From NCBI RefSeq assembly GCF_006715395.1, contig NZ_VFNC01000002.1, forward strand, positions 558,001 to 622,000: 64,000 nt of DNA, written 5' to 3'. The DNA comes from Streptomyces sp. SLBN-31. GTDB lineage: Bacteria > Actinomycetota > Actinomycetes > Streptomycetales > Streptomycetaceae. This document shows, piece by piece, positions 6,487 to 16,106 of this stretch. The stretch's first letter is position 1; each line of letters begins with the position of its first letter. Below the pieces are notes generated by a model. The model was not told the DNA's origin. It searched no databases and saw only the letters and a program-made list of their open reading frames with translations. The translations under genes were made by a program, and so were the position numbers.

Positions 6487-8880
6487 TCAGCTGGTCGTCA
6501 GGGCGGTGTCGTCGACGACGAAGCTGGTCTGGAGCGAGGAGTCCTCGGCACCGCTGAACTTCAGGGTGACCGTGGAGCCCGCGTACGAGCTCAGGTTCAA
6601 GGACTTCTGCGCGTAGCCGGAGGCGGCGTTGAGGTTCGAGTACGTCGCCAGGGTGGTCGAACCGGCGGTGACCGTCAGCTTGTCGTACGCGGTGCTGGTG
6701 GTGGTCTCCGACGTGTCGATGTGGAGGTAGAAGGTGAGCGTCGCCTTGCAGCCGCTCGGAATGGTCACCGACTGGGAGAGCGTGTCGGTGTGGGTGGAGC
6801 CGTAGCCGTCCAGCCAGGCGTAGTACGAGCCGCCGTGGGCGCTCTCACCGGTGGAGTTGGTGATGACCCCGCTGGACGCGGTCCAGGTGGTGTTGCCCGA
6901 CTCGAAGCCCTGGTTGCCCAGAAGTTGGGCGGAGGTGCAGGTGCCGCCGCCGCTGGAGCCGACCGTCCAGGTGAAGGAGGCGGTGCCGGTCGCACCCGTG
7001 CTGTCGGTCACCGTGACGGTCGTGCTGTAGGTGCCGGCCGTGGTCGGCGTGCCGGAGATCACGCCCGTGGAGCTGTTGATCGACAGGCCCGTCGGCAGCC
7101 CGCTCGCGGCGTACGACAACGAGCCGCTGTTGGTGCTGCCGGCCGAGATCTGCAGACTCACCGCCGTGCCGACGGTGGAGGACTGGCTGCCCGGGTTGGT
7201 GACCGAGACGCCCGACGAGGGCGGGGTGATGTGGCTGCCGACGTTGATGCCGGCGAAGGCGTTGCCGACCCCGGCGTACTGCGTGGAGCCGGTGCCGTAC
7301 AGCGCGGCGGCGGCGTTCAGGGCGGCGGTGCGGGCGCCGGCGTAGTTGGTGCTCGACGTCATGTACGTCGTCAGCGCCTTGTACCAGATCTGCAGGGCCG
7401 CGGCCCGGCCGATGCCGGTGACGGCGACGCCGTCGGAGGTCGGGCTGTTGTACGTCACGCCGTTGATGGTCTTCGTGCCGCTGCCCTCGGACAGCAGGTA
7501 GAACATGTGGTTCGCCGGACCCGAGGAGTAGTGCACGTCGAGGTTGCCGACACCCGAGTACCAACTGTCCGCGGAGCCGCCGTCCTTGCTCGGCTTGTCC
7601 ATGTAACGCAGCGGCGTGCCGTCGCCGTTGATGTCGATCTTCTCGCCGATGAGGTAGTCACCGACGTCGCTGCTGTTGTTGGCGTAGAACTCCACGCCGG
7701 TGCCGAAGATGTCGGAGGTCGCCTCGTTCAGGCCGCCGGACTCGCCGCTGTAGTCCAGGCCCGCGGTGTTGGAGGTGACGCCGTGGCTCATCTCGTGGCC
7801 GGCCACGTCCAGCGAGGTGAGGGCGTGGGTGCCGCCCGCGCCGTCGCCGTAGGTCATGCAGAAGCAGCTGTCGTCCCAGAAGGCGTTGACGTAGCTGCTG
7901 CTGTAGTGGACGCGGGAGTAGGCGGCGACACCGTCGTTCTTGATGCCGGAACGGCCGAAGGTGTTCTTGTAGAAGTCCCAGGTCGTCTGGGCGCCGTAGG
8001 CCGCGTCCGCGCCGGCCGTCTGGGTGTTGGAGCCCGAACCGGTGCCCCAGACGTCGTCGGAGTCCGTCATCAGGGTGCCGGTGCCCGAGGTGCCGTTGTT
8101 GAGGTTGTACGTCTTGTGGCCGCCGCGCGTGGTGTCGTACAGCTGGTACGTCGAACCCGACAGCGTCGTGTTCAGCGTGACCGTGCCGCTGTACTGGGTG
8201 TTGCCGGTGCCGGTCTCGATCGCCTGGAAGCGGTGGAGTTCCTTGCCCGTGACGGCGTCGGTGATGACGTGCAGCCTGCCGGGGGTGCCGTCGTCCTGGA
8301 AGCCGCTGACGACGGTCTCCCAGGCGAGCTTCGGGGTGCCCGTGCCCGCCCAGATGACCTTGCGGGCACTGTCGGCCTTGGGCTGCTTGGCGTCCAGGGC
8401 CTTGGCCGCCGTGAGGGCCTTCGTCTTCGCGGCGGACTTGGCGACGTCCGCCGTGGTCGAGGCGACCTTGATGGTGTGCTTGTTGTTGAACGTCGTGCTC
8501 ACCGTGCCGGCCGCGAGGGAGGCGGGCGGGGTGTGCACGACCAGATCGCCGCCGAGGACGGGCAGCCCGGCGTAGGTGCGCTCGTACCGGGTGTGCACGG
8601 TGCCGTCGTTGTCCTTGACTACGTCCTTGACGACCAGCTTCTCCTTGGCGCCCAGGCCGAGGGCGCGGGCGGTCGCGCCCGTCTTCTCGGACGCGCTCCT
8701 GATCAGAGCGGTGCGCTGGGCCGGGGAGAGCTTCGCCTCCAGGCCCCCGGTGCGGAGGGGGGTGGGGTGGGGGGCTGCGGGCTGCGCGTTCGCCGGGACC
8801 GACTGGATGCCGACGGCGAAGAGGGCGGCGGTGGAGAGCAGGGCTCCTACCGCGGTCCGCTTGCGGGGAATGGGTCTCAC
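6487..8880 (-). CDS. Secreted M4 (thermolysin-family) metallopeptidase with Ig-like and C-terminal jelly-roll domains, 797 aa
   Basis: GTG start at 8880 with AGGAGAACGA just upstream; the longer open frame to 9063 is not supported. Order: signal peptide (1-33, RPIPRKRTAVGALLSTAALF, ANA cleavage), FTP/PepSY inhibitory propeptide, M4 catalytic domain with zinc motif HEMSH (about 362-366) and the third ligand in GLNEATSD (about 382), late catalytic His in NLDVHYSSG, then a putative-Ig (He_PIG) domain (SLSYAASGLPTGLSINSSTG pattern) and a C-terminal beta domain with paired cysteines. Such zymogens mature outside the cell and degrade proteins; the two tail domains probably bind substrate or cell surface. 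Confidence 0.93.
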   Translation of the reverse strand: MRPIPRKRTAVGALLSTAALFAVGIQSVPANAQPAAPHPTPLRTGGLEAKLSPAQRTALIRSASEKTGATARALGLGAKEKLVVKDVVKDNDGTVHTRYERTYAGLPVLGGDLVVHTPPASLAAGTVSTTFNNKHTIKVASTTADVAKSAAKTKALTAAKALDAKQPKADSARKVIWAGTGTPKLAWETVVSGFQDDGTPGRLHVITDAVTGKELHRFQAIETGTGNTQYSGTVTLNTTLSGSTYQLYDTTRGGHKTYNLNNGTSGTGTLMTDSDDVWGTGSGSNTQTAGADAAYGAQTTWDFYKNTFGRSGIKNDGVAAYSRVHYSSSYVNAFWDDSCFCMTYGDGAGGTHALTSLDVAGHEMSHGVTSNTAGLDYSGESGGLNEATSDIFGTGVEFYANNSSDVGDYLIGEKIDINGDGTPLRYMDKPSKDGGSADSWYSGVGNLDVHYSSGPANHMFYLLSEGSGTKTINGVTYNSPTSDGVAVTGIGRAAALQIWYKALTTYMTSSTNYAGARTAALNAAAALYGTGSTQYAGVGNAFAGINVGSHITPPSSGVSVTNPGSQSSTVGTAVSLQISAGSTNSGSLSYAASGLPTGLSINSSTGVISGTPTTAGTYSTTVTVTDSTGATGTASFTWTVGSSGGGTCTSAQLLGNQGFESGNTTWTASSGVITNSTGESAHGGSYYAWLDGYGSTHTDTLSQSVTIPSGCKATLTFYLHIDTSETTTSTAYDKLTVTAGSTTLATYSNLNAASGYAQKSLNLSSYAGSTVTLKFSGAEDSSLQTSFVVDDTALTTS

Positions 8881-9333
8881 TCGTTCTCCTACTGCGGTGG
8901 CCGCGTGGGGCGGCCGATGACAGACCGGACAGACGGGCGTACTGACCGGGACGAGCCGAGCTGTGCGGGACCGACTGCGTGTCGAGAACGTGGGGGGTGT
9001 ACGGCGGTTGGAGGGAGAATGGCAGGTTGACCGGGGCATGTCAGCGACGTCCGGGCTAATCAAGGGTTATCCCTCTGTGCCGGGGGCATCGCGCGGGAAA
9101 CCCCGAACTCCCGCTGCCGTGAGACGACTTCACATTCAAGACGATCTCGGTCGCCGCCGTGGAGGCGGGCGCGGACGGGCACGCGGGGCGGAAATCGGTT
9201 GCGGCGTGGCCGGCGGGCCCGGTGGCGTGGATCCATGGACGGCGTCGCGGAGGGAGCGCAACGGGCCGGGACGGGAAGGCACGCTCCTCCCACGGCCGGC
9301 CGCGTGGCGCGGACCGGCGGTACGGGCGGCTCT
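8881..9333. other. Intergenic stretch without a recognisable gene
   Basis: About 450 bp between the M4 peptidase start and the broken MFS gene. It must contain the peptidase promoter on the minus strand. I see no convincing -35/-10 pair, operator or RNA gene. Open frames here are out of phase with any known family. Confidence 0.5.
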
Positions 9334-9953
9334 GATGCCGGCCGCGTTCACCTTCAACACCGCGGAGAACCTGCCCGTCGGACTCCTGGAGCCCACTCCC
9401 GGGACCTCGGCGTGTCGGTGTCGGCGGTCGGGCTGCTGGTGACCGGCGACGGCGGCACGGTGGCCGTCGCGTCCCTGCCGCTGGCCCACGGCGTACGGAC
9501 CGTGCCGCTGGATTCACTGCTCGTGGCCTTCGGCGTTGCGTGTCTGGCCGGGGTGACGCTCACCGGGGCGGTGCTGGGCCCTCGGCCACGGACCGCGCTG
9601 AGCACCGCCATCGCCACCCAGGCCGTCGGCATGCTCGGCCTCTGCTCACTCGGCGACCGGCCGGTGGCGGCGGTGCTGTTCCTGATGCTGGTGTGCGGCG
9701 CCTTGGGCCCGGTCTTCATGACCACCCAGAACGCGATGCTGTGGTGCGCCCCGGGGCCGCACCGACATGGCCCTCGCCGCGAACTCCGGCCTCCTCAACG
9801 CCGGAATTGCGGGGCGCCGCCCTCGGCGGGCTGATCCTGTCGCTGACGGACGTCCGCGCCACGTTCCTCACCGGCGGCCTGACGACCGCCGCCGCGTACG
9901 GGGTACTGCTCACCGAGCGACTGCTGCCCGGCCGACCGGCATCCGCCGGGTAG
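9334..9953 (+). pseudogene. Remnant of an MFS transporter (frameshifts plus internal deletion)
   Basis: Three reading frames must be joined to recover MFS sequence. ATG 9334 gives PAAFTFNTAENLPVGLLE (first membrane segment). Near 9400-9415 the frame shifts to read SRDLGVSVSAVGLLVTG and VAVASLPLAHGVRTVP. The text then jumps to LLVAFGVACLAGVTLTG, which in intact relatives lies several membrane segments later, so roughly 200 residues are deleted near 9500. It continues through VFMTTQNAMLWCAPG. Near 9760 the frame shifts again (MALAANSGLLNAGIA) and near 9811 once more (GAALGGLILSLTDVRATF to the stop at 9953). It cannot make a working 12-segment carrier. Confidence 0.8.
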
Positions 9954-10002
9954 CGTCGCAAACGAGGCGCCGGGCCCCGCGAGCTCACCGCACACTGCGT
10001 AC

Positions 10003-10455
10003 ATGTCCACCGACGTATACGGCATGATCGAGTGCAGACCCATGGCCCGGCTCTGGGGTGAGGACGACGAGGACGCCGTGTGGCACGCCGCCATTGACCT
10101 CTTCCTCCTCGATCCCGGCAACGCCTACAACGCTCTGGCCTGCCTTTTCGGCGTCCGCAACGGCTTCGGCTTCCGTCCGCTCGCCGAGGGCCGCGGTCTC
10201 CCGGCGGACGCCTCGGGCGGCCTGCGGGACACCTTCCGGGCGTGGGGCGACCCCTCGGACGCACGCGGCACGACCTGGCTCAGCTGGGCCGAGCTGGAAG
10301 CCGCAGACTGGGACGAGACGGACGCGTCCGGTCGGCTCAGTCGGAGGAGCGCTGCCGGGGCGGGCACTCGGTGGGCGCCGGTCTGGGACGTCATGCGCAC
10401 CCTTGCCGGTCTGCACGGGCCCTCGTACGTGCGGCTTGTGGTCTGGTGCGACTGA
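10003..10455 (+). CDS. Hypothetical protein, 150 aa, Streptomyces-restricted family
   Basis: I do not recognise a function. The sequence starts MSTDVYGMIECRP and continues with a DLFLL..NAYNALACLFGVRNG..FRPLAEGRGLP pattern that I associate with a widespread uncharacterised streptomycete protein family, often found near contact-dependent or phage-like genes, though nothing of that kind is seen here. It is acidic, Trp-rich near the C-terminus, with no signal peptide or membrane segment. No ribosome site precedes the ATG. It follows the MFS remnant by 50 bp on the same strand and appears to be a stand-alone gene. Confidence 0.65.
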   Translation: MSTDVYGMIECRPMARLWGEDDEDAVWHAAIDLFLLDPGNAYNALACLFGVRNGFGFRPLAEGRGLPADASGGLRDTFRAWGDPSDARGTTWLSWAELEAADWDETDASGRLSRRSAAGAGTRWAPVWDVMRTLAGLHGPSYVRLVVWCD

Positions 10456-10523
10456 GCGTCCCACGTCACCGGGCGTGCCCCTAGGCTTGCAGCCCGGACT
10501 GGAACGGCTTGAGGAGTGCAGAC

Positions 10524-11066
10524 GTGTTCGACCCCGCGGTGGAGTGCCCCTATCCCGACGGCGACCGGCCCGACGCGGCGCCCGAGCCGCACGCGCTGCT
10601 CGCACCCGTGCTCGGGTTCCTGGGTACGTGGCACGGGCGGGGGCACGGCGGTTACCCCACGCTCGACGGGGACTTCGCCTACGCCCAGAACGTCGTCTTC
10701 AGTCATGACGGCCGGCCCTTCCTGCGCTACGAGGCACGGGCCTGGCTGCTGGACACGGACGGTGCACCGTTGCGGCCCGCGGCACGGGAGAGCGGCTGGT
10801 GGCGGCTGCAGCCCGACGGGCGGGTGGAGGCGCTGATCACCCAGCCCACCGGCATCGCCGAGATCGCGGTCGGTCGCGCGGCCGAGGGCACGGTCGAACT
10901 CGCCACGCACCAGGTCGCGCTCACCCCGACCGCCAAGCGCGTCGACGCCACCGGCCGCCGCTACACCCTGGCCGACGACGACACACTCGCGTTCGAGCAC
11001 GAGCTCGCGGCCGTCGGCCTGCCGTTGCAGCACCACCTCTCCGCGACCCTGCGCCGCGTGAAGTAG
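10524..11066 (+). CDS. Nitrobindin-type heme-binding beta-barrel (FABP-like) protein, 180 aa
   Basis: The [12 protein letters not shown] motif near residue 30 is the hallmark of nitrobindins (THAP4-like heme-binding domain, formerly DUF1794); the C-terminus [25 protein letters not shown] supplies the conserved His that is the usual heme ligand. These ten-strand barrels bind ferric heme and react with nitric oxide or peroxynitrite. I choose GTG 10524 because GAGGAG lies 7 bp upstream; a TTG at 10509 would add five residues. It stands alone between an orphan gene and the phosphofructokinase. Confidence 0.85.
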   Translation: MFDPAVECPYPDGDRPDAAPEPHALLAPVLGFLGTWHGRGHGGYPTLDGDFAYAQNVVFSHDGRPFLRYEARAWLLDTDGAPLRPAARESGWWRLQPDGRVEALITQPTGIAEIAVGRAAEGTVELATHQVALTPTAKRVDATGRRYTLADDDTLAFEHELAAVGLPLQHHLSATLRRVK

Positions 11067-11275
11067 ACGTCACGGGGCCGAAGGTCCTCACCGGCGGGCC
11101 GCCCGGGAGTCGCCGCCGGGACCCCTGGCACTCATGATGGAGGGAGAGACACCTGGCTCTCCGGGTGCGCACCCGCGGAGGCGGACCGACGACGTCGCCG
11201 GGCAATCGGGAGGCGTGCGGCGGGTCGCGCCGGGACCGAAGGCCGGCCTCCGCCCGGGGGGATAGGGAGGAAACC

Positions 11276-12301
11276 ATGAAGATCGCAGTGCTGACCGGCG
11301 GGGGCGACTGCCCCGGTCTCAACGCCGTCATCCGCAGCGTCGTCCGTAAGGGCGTCCAGGACTACGGCTTCGAGTTCGTCGGTGTGCGCGACGGCTGGCT
11401 CGGCGCGCTGCGCAACAACATGATGCCGCTGGACGTCTCCGCGGTGCGCGGGATCCTGCCGCGCGGCGGGACCATCCTCGGTTCCTCCCGCACCAACCCG
11501 TTCAAGCACGAGGACGGGGTGCGGCGCATCCGGGACTCCCTGGCCGCGCACGACGTCGAGGCGATGATCGTGATCGGCGGCGAGGACACGCTCGGCGCGG
11601 CCACGGAGCTGAGCCGTCAGGGGATCAAGCTGGTCGGCGTACCGAAGACCATCGACAACGACGTGGCCGGCACCGACTACACCTTCGGCTTCGACACCGC
11701 CGTCGGCATCGCCACCGAGGCCATCGACCGGCTGCACACCACGGCCGAGTCGCACATGCGGACCCTGGTGGTGGAGGTGATGGGCCGCCACTCCGGCTGG
11801 ATCGCCCTGCACGCCGGCATCGCGGGCGGCGCCAACGTGATCCTCCTCCCGGAGCGGCCGTTCGACGTCGACCAGGTCTGCGCGTGGGTGAAGAGGCGCT
11901 TCGAGATCAATTACGCCCCGATCGTCGTCGCCGCCGAGGGAGCCGTTCCCAAGGAGGGCGAGATGGTCCTCAAGGACCGCTCGCGGGACGAGTACGGCCA
12001 CGTGCGCCTGTCCGGCATCGGCGAATGGCTCGCCCGGGAGATCGAGGGACGCACCGGCACGGAAGCCCGTACCACGGTCCTCGGACACGTCCAGCGCGGC
12101 GGCACCCCGAGCGCCTTCGACCGCTGGCTGGCCACGCGCTTCGGCCTGCACGCCGTGGACGCGGTCAGGGACGGAGCCTTCGGCACCATGGTCGCCCTGC
12201 GCGGCACCGACATCGTCCGCGTCCCGCTCGACGAGACCCGCGGCAGGATCAAGGTGGTCGATCCGGCGCTGTACGACGAGTTCGAGGTGTTCTTCGGCTG
12301 A
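11276..12301 (+). CDS. pfkA: 6-phosphofructokinase with PPi-type active-site residues, 341 aa
   Basis: ATG 11276 follows GGAGGAAACC. The protein is a full-length PfkA fold: [13 protein letters not shown] (phosphate loop), GGEDTLG (residues 101-107), PKTIDNDV (123-130, catalytic Asp), MGRHSGWIA, and GHVQRGG late. It phosphorylates fructose 6-phosphate to the 1,6-bisphosphate. Position 104 is Asp and position 124 is Lys. In this family Gly104 marks ATP users and Asp104 with Lys124 marks pyrophosphate users, so the enzyme is probably PPi-dependent and reversible, as in Amycolatopsis methanolica. The next gene, 116 bp on, is a class I aldolase acting on its product, so the two form a glycolytic/gluconeogenic pair. 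Confidence 0.92.
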   Translation: MKIAVLTGGGDCPGLNAVIRSVVRKGVQDYGFEFVGVRDGWLGALRNNMMPLDVSAVRGILPRGGTILGSSRTNPFKHEDGVRRIRDSLAAHDVEAMIVIGGEDTLGAATELSRQGIKLVGVPKTIDNDVAGTDYTFGFDTAVGIATEAIDRLHTTAESHMRTLVVEVMGRHSGWIALHAGIAGGANVILLPERPFDVDQVCAWVKRRFEINYAPIVVAAEGAVPKEGEMVLKDRSRDEYGHVRLSGIGEWLAREIEGRTGTEARTTVLGHVQRGGTPSAFDRWLATRFGLHAVDAVRDGAFGTMVALRGTDIVRVPLDETRGRIKVVDPALYDEFEVFFG

Positions 12302-12417
12302 GGCGAGGGCCGTTCGACCTCCGCGAGGTGCCGAACGGGGTCTGCCGCGCCACCACGCCGCGCCGCACGGTGGCAGTGGGCCGAGAGACGGCCGTACGAC
12401 GCCCTGGGGGTGTGACG

Positions 12418-13470
12418 ATGACTGACATCCAAGGCTTGCTGGGTGACGAGGCGAAGGAACTGCTGACCCATGTCGCCCTGGGGATTCCCAAGGAGGACCT
12501 GGTGCTGCCGGGCCCCGACTTCGTCGACCGGGTCGTGGCCGCCACCGACCGCTCGCCCCGCGTGCTGCGCAACCTGCAGGCCCTCTTCGCCCACGGCCGC
12601 CTGGCCGACACGGGGTACGTGTCGATCCTGCCGGTCGACCAGGGCATCGAGCACTCCGCGGCGTCCGCGTTCGCCCCCAACCCCCGGTACCTCGACCCCG
12701 CGAACATCGTGGAACTGGCCGTCGAGGGCGGCTGCAACGCCGTCGCCAGCACCCTTGGCGTGCTCGGGGCCGTGTCGCGGCGCTACGCGCACCGCATCCC
12801 GTTCATCGTGAAGCTCAACCACAACGAGCTGCTGACCTACCCCAACCACTACGACCAGGTCATGTTCGGCAGCGTCCAGCAGTGCTTCGACCTCGGCGCG
12901 GCCGGCGTCGGCGCCACGGTGTACTTCGGCTCCGAACAGTCCGACCGCCAGCTGCGGGAGGTCGGCGAGGCCTTCGCCCGCGCCCACGAGCTCGGCATGT
13001 TCACCGTGCTGTGGTGCTACCTGCGCAACGCGGCGTTCAAGAAGGACGGCGTGGACTACTCGGCGTCGGCCGACCTCACCGGCCAGGCCAACCACCTCGG
13101 CGTGACCATCGAGGCCGACATCGTCAAGCAGAAGCAGGCGGAGAACAACGGCGGCTACCGCGCCCTGGGCTTCGGCAGGACCGACCCGCTCGTCTACGAC
13201 ACCCTCACCAGCGACCACCCGATCGACCTCACGCGCTGGCAGGTCGCCAACTGCTACATGGGCCGCGTCGGGCTGATCAACAGCGGGGGCGCGTCGGCGG
13301 GCCAGGGCGATCTCGCCCAGGCCGTGCGGACCGCGGTGATCAACAAGCGGGCCGGCGGCACCGGCCTGATCACCGGCCGCAAGGCGTTCCAGCGACCCAC
13401 CGCCGAGGGCGTCGGGCTTCTCCACGCCGTGCAGGACGTCTACCTCGACGACAGCGTCACCATCGCCTGA
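12418..13470 (+). CDS. fbaB: Class I fructose-bisphosphate aldolase, 350 aa
   Basis: ATG 12418 follows GGGGGTGTGACG. The sequence matches the archaeal/bacterial DhnA-type class I aldolase: [46 protein letters not shown]-like Lys region ([14 protein letters not shown], Schiff-base lysine area) and [15 protein letters not shown] (phosphate-binding loop). It cleaves fructose 1,6-bisphosphate to the triose phosphates through a Schiff base without metal. Streptomycetes usually rely on a class II enzyme, so this is a second aldolase. Co-directional with pfkA upstream, and followed by a strong hairpin. Confidence 0.9.
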   Translation: MTDIQGLLGDEAKELLTHVALGIPKEDLVLPGPDFVDRVVAATDRSPRVLRNLQALFAHGRLADTGYVSILPVDQGIEHSAASAFAPNPRYLDPANIVELAVEGGCNAVASTLGVLGAVSRRYAHRIPFIVKLNHNELLTYPNHYDQVMFGSVQQCFDLGAAGVGATVYFGSEQSDRQLREVGEAFARAHELGMFTVLWCYLRNAAFKKDGVDYSASADLTGQANHLGVTIEADIVKQKQAENNGGYRALGFGRTDPLVYDTLTSDHPIDLTRWQVANCYMGRVGLINSGGASAGQGDLAQAVRTAVINKRAGGTGLITGRKAFQRPTAEGVGLLHAVQDVYLDDSVTIA

Positions 13471-13492
13471 CGGTGACGCCCCCGGCCGCGAC

Positions 13493-13523
13493 GGCGGACG
13501 GCGGAGCGGAGCCGCCGTCCGCC
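13493..13523 (+). terminator. Strong hairpin after the aldolase gene
   Basis: GGCGGACGGCGG, loop AGCGGAG, CCGCCGTCCGCC: a perfect 12-bp stem 22 bp after the aldolase stop. No T-run. It would end the pfkA-aldolase transcript; the rest of the gap to 13714 holds nothing I recognise. Confidence 0.6.
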
Positions 13524-13714
13524 CGTCCCGGACCGGCCCACATGGCCTCCAGCCTCGCCGACCGGGCGTCACCCCATGGCCGCCGCGGGCCGGCTCCGCC
13601 GCCTCGAACGGACACGGCGCCCCGCGGACCACCCGCGCTGGGCACCGCCGCCCGGCAGGCCGAGGAGCGACAGACCACCACGGCCGTGAGCGCCCGGCGA
13701 CCGTCCGCGCGGGC

Positions 13715-15991
13715 TCAGTTGGGCGCGCCCGGCGGGACCCTCGGCAGCGGGTCGAGGCGGGCCGCGTCAGGGTCGGCCAGAACGGCGCTGATGAGGTCGG
13801 CCGCCTCGCGCTGACCGTCGTGGCCGCCCTGCCGCAACTCGTCGGCGAACCGGCGCAGGGCACTGCGCAGCGCCGTGCGGACGGCGGCGTGCAACGCGCC
13901 CTCGCACACCACGGTCAACAGGTGGTTCAGCAGCGTCCAGGCGGCCGTGTACTGGACGGCGACACCGCCGGGGAGGTCCGTCGGCACCGGGTCCGTGCGC
14001 CGCCAGGTGACGGTCAGGAGCGCGTCGACGACCTCGGTGACGCCGGGGGAGGCCGGGTCGGTGGCGTGCTGCCAGGCGACCCGGTTGAGGCGGGCCGGTT
14101 CCAGGAGCTGTTCGGTGACCAGGGTGACGGCCACCCGGACCGCGTCGAGCGGGTCGAAGACCCGTCCGGCGCCGCTGTCGAGGTACTGCTCGGTACGGCC
14201 GTAGCGGACCGCCGGTGGCGTCACCACGCTCAACGCCGTCTGCGGAAGCGCGAGTTGTTCGGCGCGCAGGAGCTGGGCCAGGCCGGTCAGGGCCGAGCGC
14301 TGGGTGGCCGCGTCCACGGCCCGGGTGCCGCGGCCGTCCTCGCCGGCCAGGCCGTAGGCGTAACGGACCCCGCCGACCAGCCGGGCCACGGCGATCACCT
14401 CGTGGCGGTGCAGGAGGTGCAGGAGGGTCAGCCGTTCCTCCAGTTCGCCGGTCTGCCGGTCGGGCGGGAGGGCACCGCGCGAGAACCCCTCCAGCGCGAT
14501 GCGGCGGGCCCGCAGCATCGTCTCCAGCGCCTGCCGCGCGTCTCCGCCCGTCACCCAGGTGACGGCGTCGGCGTGGGCCGCGTGCGGGCCCTGCGCGTCC
14601 TCGTCCGAGACGAAGAGAAGGCCCGACTCCGCCGCTTCGGCGCGCAGTTGGACGAGGGCGGGGTCCTCGTCGGCGAAGTGCCCGTAGGCATGGGCGACGA
14701 GGAAGTGGTCCCAGGGGCCGAGCCCGGTGCTGTACGCGGACGACAGGTCGATGCGGTCGTCGTCGGTGATGATGACGCGGGCGTGCGGGTAGTCCATGAC
14801 GGACGGCTTCGGATGGGTCGTACTGGCGAAGTTGTGCATGAAGCCGAGCGCGTGGCCGATCTCGTGGGCGGCCAGGTGGCGCAGGCGCGCGAGAACCAAC
14901 TCCTCCACCACGGCGAGCCGTTCGGCCTCGTCGGGACGGCCGTAGGGGGCGAGCAGGGCCTCGCCGAGGGCGCGCACCTGTTCCAGGCGCTGGGAGCCGA
15001 GGCGGACCCGGGCGTGCAGGATCTCGCCGGTGCGGGGGTCGGTCAGCCCCTGCCCGAGCGACCAGCCGCGGCCCGAACGGTGCACCCACACCACGCCGTT
15101 GACTCCCACCTCGTACGGGTCGAACGCCTCGTCGCCGGCCTCGACCCGGTAGGCGTCGGGCAGCCCGATCAGCGCGAAGGCCTCCCGCCACCAGTTGCCG
15201 CCCTCGATCACCGCCGAGCGGAAGGGTTCCGGGATCGCCGGATCGACCCGGAACACGATCGGCTCGGCATCCGGACCAGCCCGGAACCTCGGCTGCATGC
15301 GCACCTGGGTGTCACCCGCGCCGACCCGGCCGTGATCGGCGTAACCGACGCCGTAGCCGCCGGAGTTGGGGTGGAAGCGGCGGACGGGCAGCGGTTCGGA
15401 GGGCAGGCGGACCAGGTTGAGCTGCTGGACGACGGTGAGGGCCCGCGGGTCGGCGGCGTGCGCGCGGACCGCCGCGCCGCGGCCCGGTCCGGCGAAGGTG
15501 ATCAGGGCGGGCAGCCGGGTGGCGGACGGGCCGGTGCGGCTGTCCGCGACGAGCGGCAGACTGCGCGAGTCGTCGACGGCGTACTCCCCCTGCTCCTCGT
15601 CGTACAGATGCTCGGCGATCCGGTCGTGGTCGACCAGGGCGAGGCCGGTGGCGTCCACGACCGCCGCGCCGTCCTCCTCGCGCAGCACCGGCCCGCTCCA
15701 CACCACGGACAGCGGGAACGACTCCTGCCCGGCACGCACGGCGGCCGCGTCGCCGTACGTCTGGAAGTGCTTGTTCCGGACGACGAACAGCACCCGGTCC
15801 CCGATCCGCCGGAACTCCGCGAGCCGCGCCTTGCCGGCCCTCCCCCGGTCCAGCCACAGCTCGCTGGAGCCCAGCCCCTGGGAGAGGGAGACGGTGAGCA
15901 GGAAAGGCTCGTCGAAGTGGCGGATCCCCAGCAGCAGTCGGCCGCCCGGCCGGTCCGGATCGGGCACCAGGTCGATGAAGTCGGCGGTCAT
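13715..15991 (-). CDS. Met-zincin zinc metalloprotease (DUF5117/DUF4953 type), 758 aa
   Basis: The N-terminal half is the DUF5117 region (FLLTVSLSQGLGSSELWLDRG, VVQQLNLVRL); the C-terminal half is the DUF4953 met-zincin domain with HEIGHALGFMHN (about 374-385; three zinc ligands H-E-x-x-H-x-x-G-x-x-H) and the Met-turn PSVMDYPHA. Family members from Bacteroidetes and actinomycetes are usually secreted, but I see no signal peptide after ATG 15991 (AAAGG ribosome site), so this one may stay inside or be exported another way. It is divergent from the metallophosphoesterase gene with 115 bp between starts. Peptidase activity is inferred from the intact motif. Confidence 0.85.
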   Translation of the reverse strand: MTADFIDLVPDPDRPGGRLLLGIRHFDEPFLLTVSLSQGLGSSELWLDRGRAGKARLAEFRRIGDRVLFVVRNKHFQTYGDAAAVRAGQESFPLSVVWSGPVLREEDGAAVVDATGLALVDHDRIAEHLYDEEQGEYAVDDSRSLPLVADSRTGPSATRLPALITFAGPGRGAAVRAHAADPRALTVVQQLNLVRLPSEPLPVRRFHPNSGGYGVGYADHGRVGAGDTQVRMQPRFRAGPDAEPIVFRVDPAIPEPFRSAVIEGGNWWREAFALIGLPDAYRVEAGDEAFDPYEVGVNGVVWVHRSGRGWSLGQGLTDPRTGEILHARVRLGSQRLEQVRALGEALLAPYGRPDEAERLAVVEELVLARLRHLAAHEIGHALGFMHNFASTTHPKPSVMDYPHARVIITDDDRIDLSSAYSTGLGPWDHFLVAHAYGHFADEDPALVQLRAEAAESGLLFVSDEDAQGPHAAHADAVTWVTGGDARQALETMLRARRIALEGFSRGALPPDRQTGELEERLTLLHLLHRHEVIAVARLVGGVRYAYGLAGEDGRGTRAVDAATQRSALTGLAQLLRAEQLALPQTALSVVTPPAVRYGRTEQYLDSGAGRVFDPLDAVRVAVTLVTEQLLEPARLNRVAWQHATDPASPGVTEVVDALLTVTWRRTDPVPTDLPGGVAVQYTAAWTLLNHLLTVVCEGALHAAVRTALRSALRRFADELRQGGHDGQREAADLISAVLADPDAARLDPLPRVPPGAPN

Positions 15992-16106
15992 TTGGGGCCT
16001 TTCGCGCGGACGGAGCTCGGTCGTGATCCTCCCTCAGGCACGGCACGGCCGCCATGGCGGCGCACCCCCCTCTCGTCCGCCGCTTGATCGTTGTTACCGT
16101 GCACCG

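Noticed and set aside
6721..9030. 769-codon plus-strand frame
   Set aside because: Antisense shadow of the M4 peptidase gene; Gly/Arg/Val-rich with no domain.
13820..16087. 755-codon plus-strand frame
   Set aside because: Antisense to the met-zincin gene, which has clear catalytic motifs; the frame itself has none.
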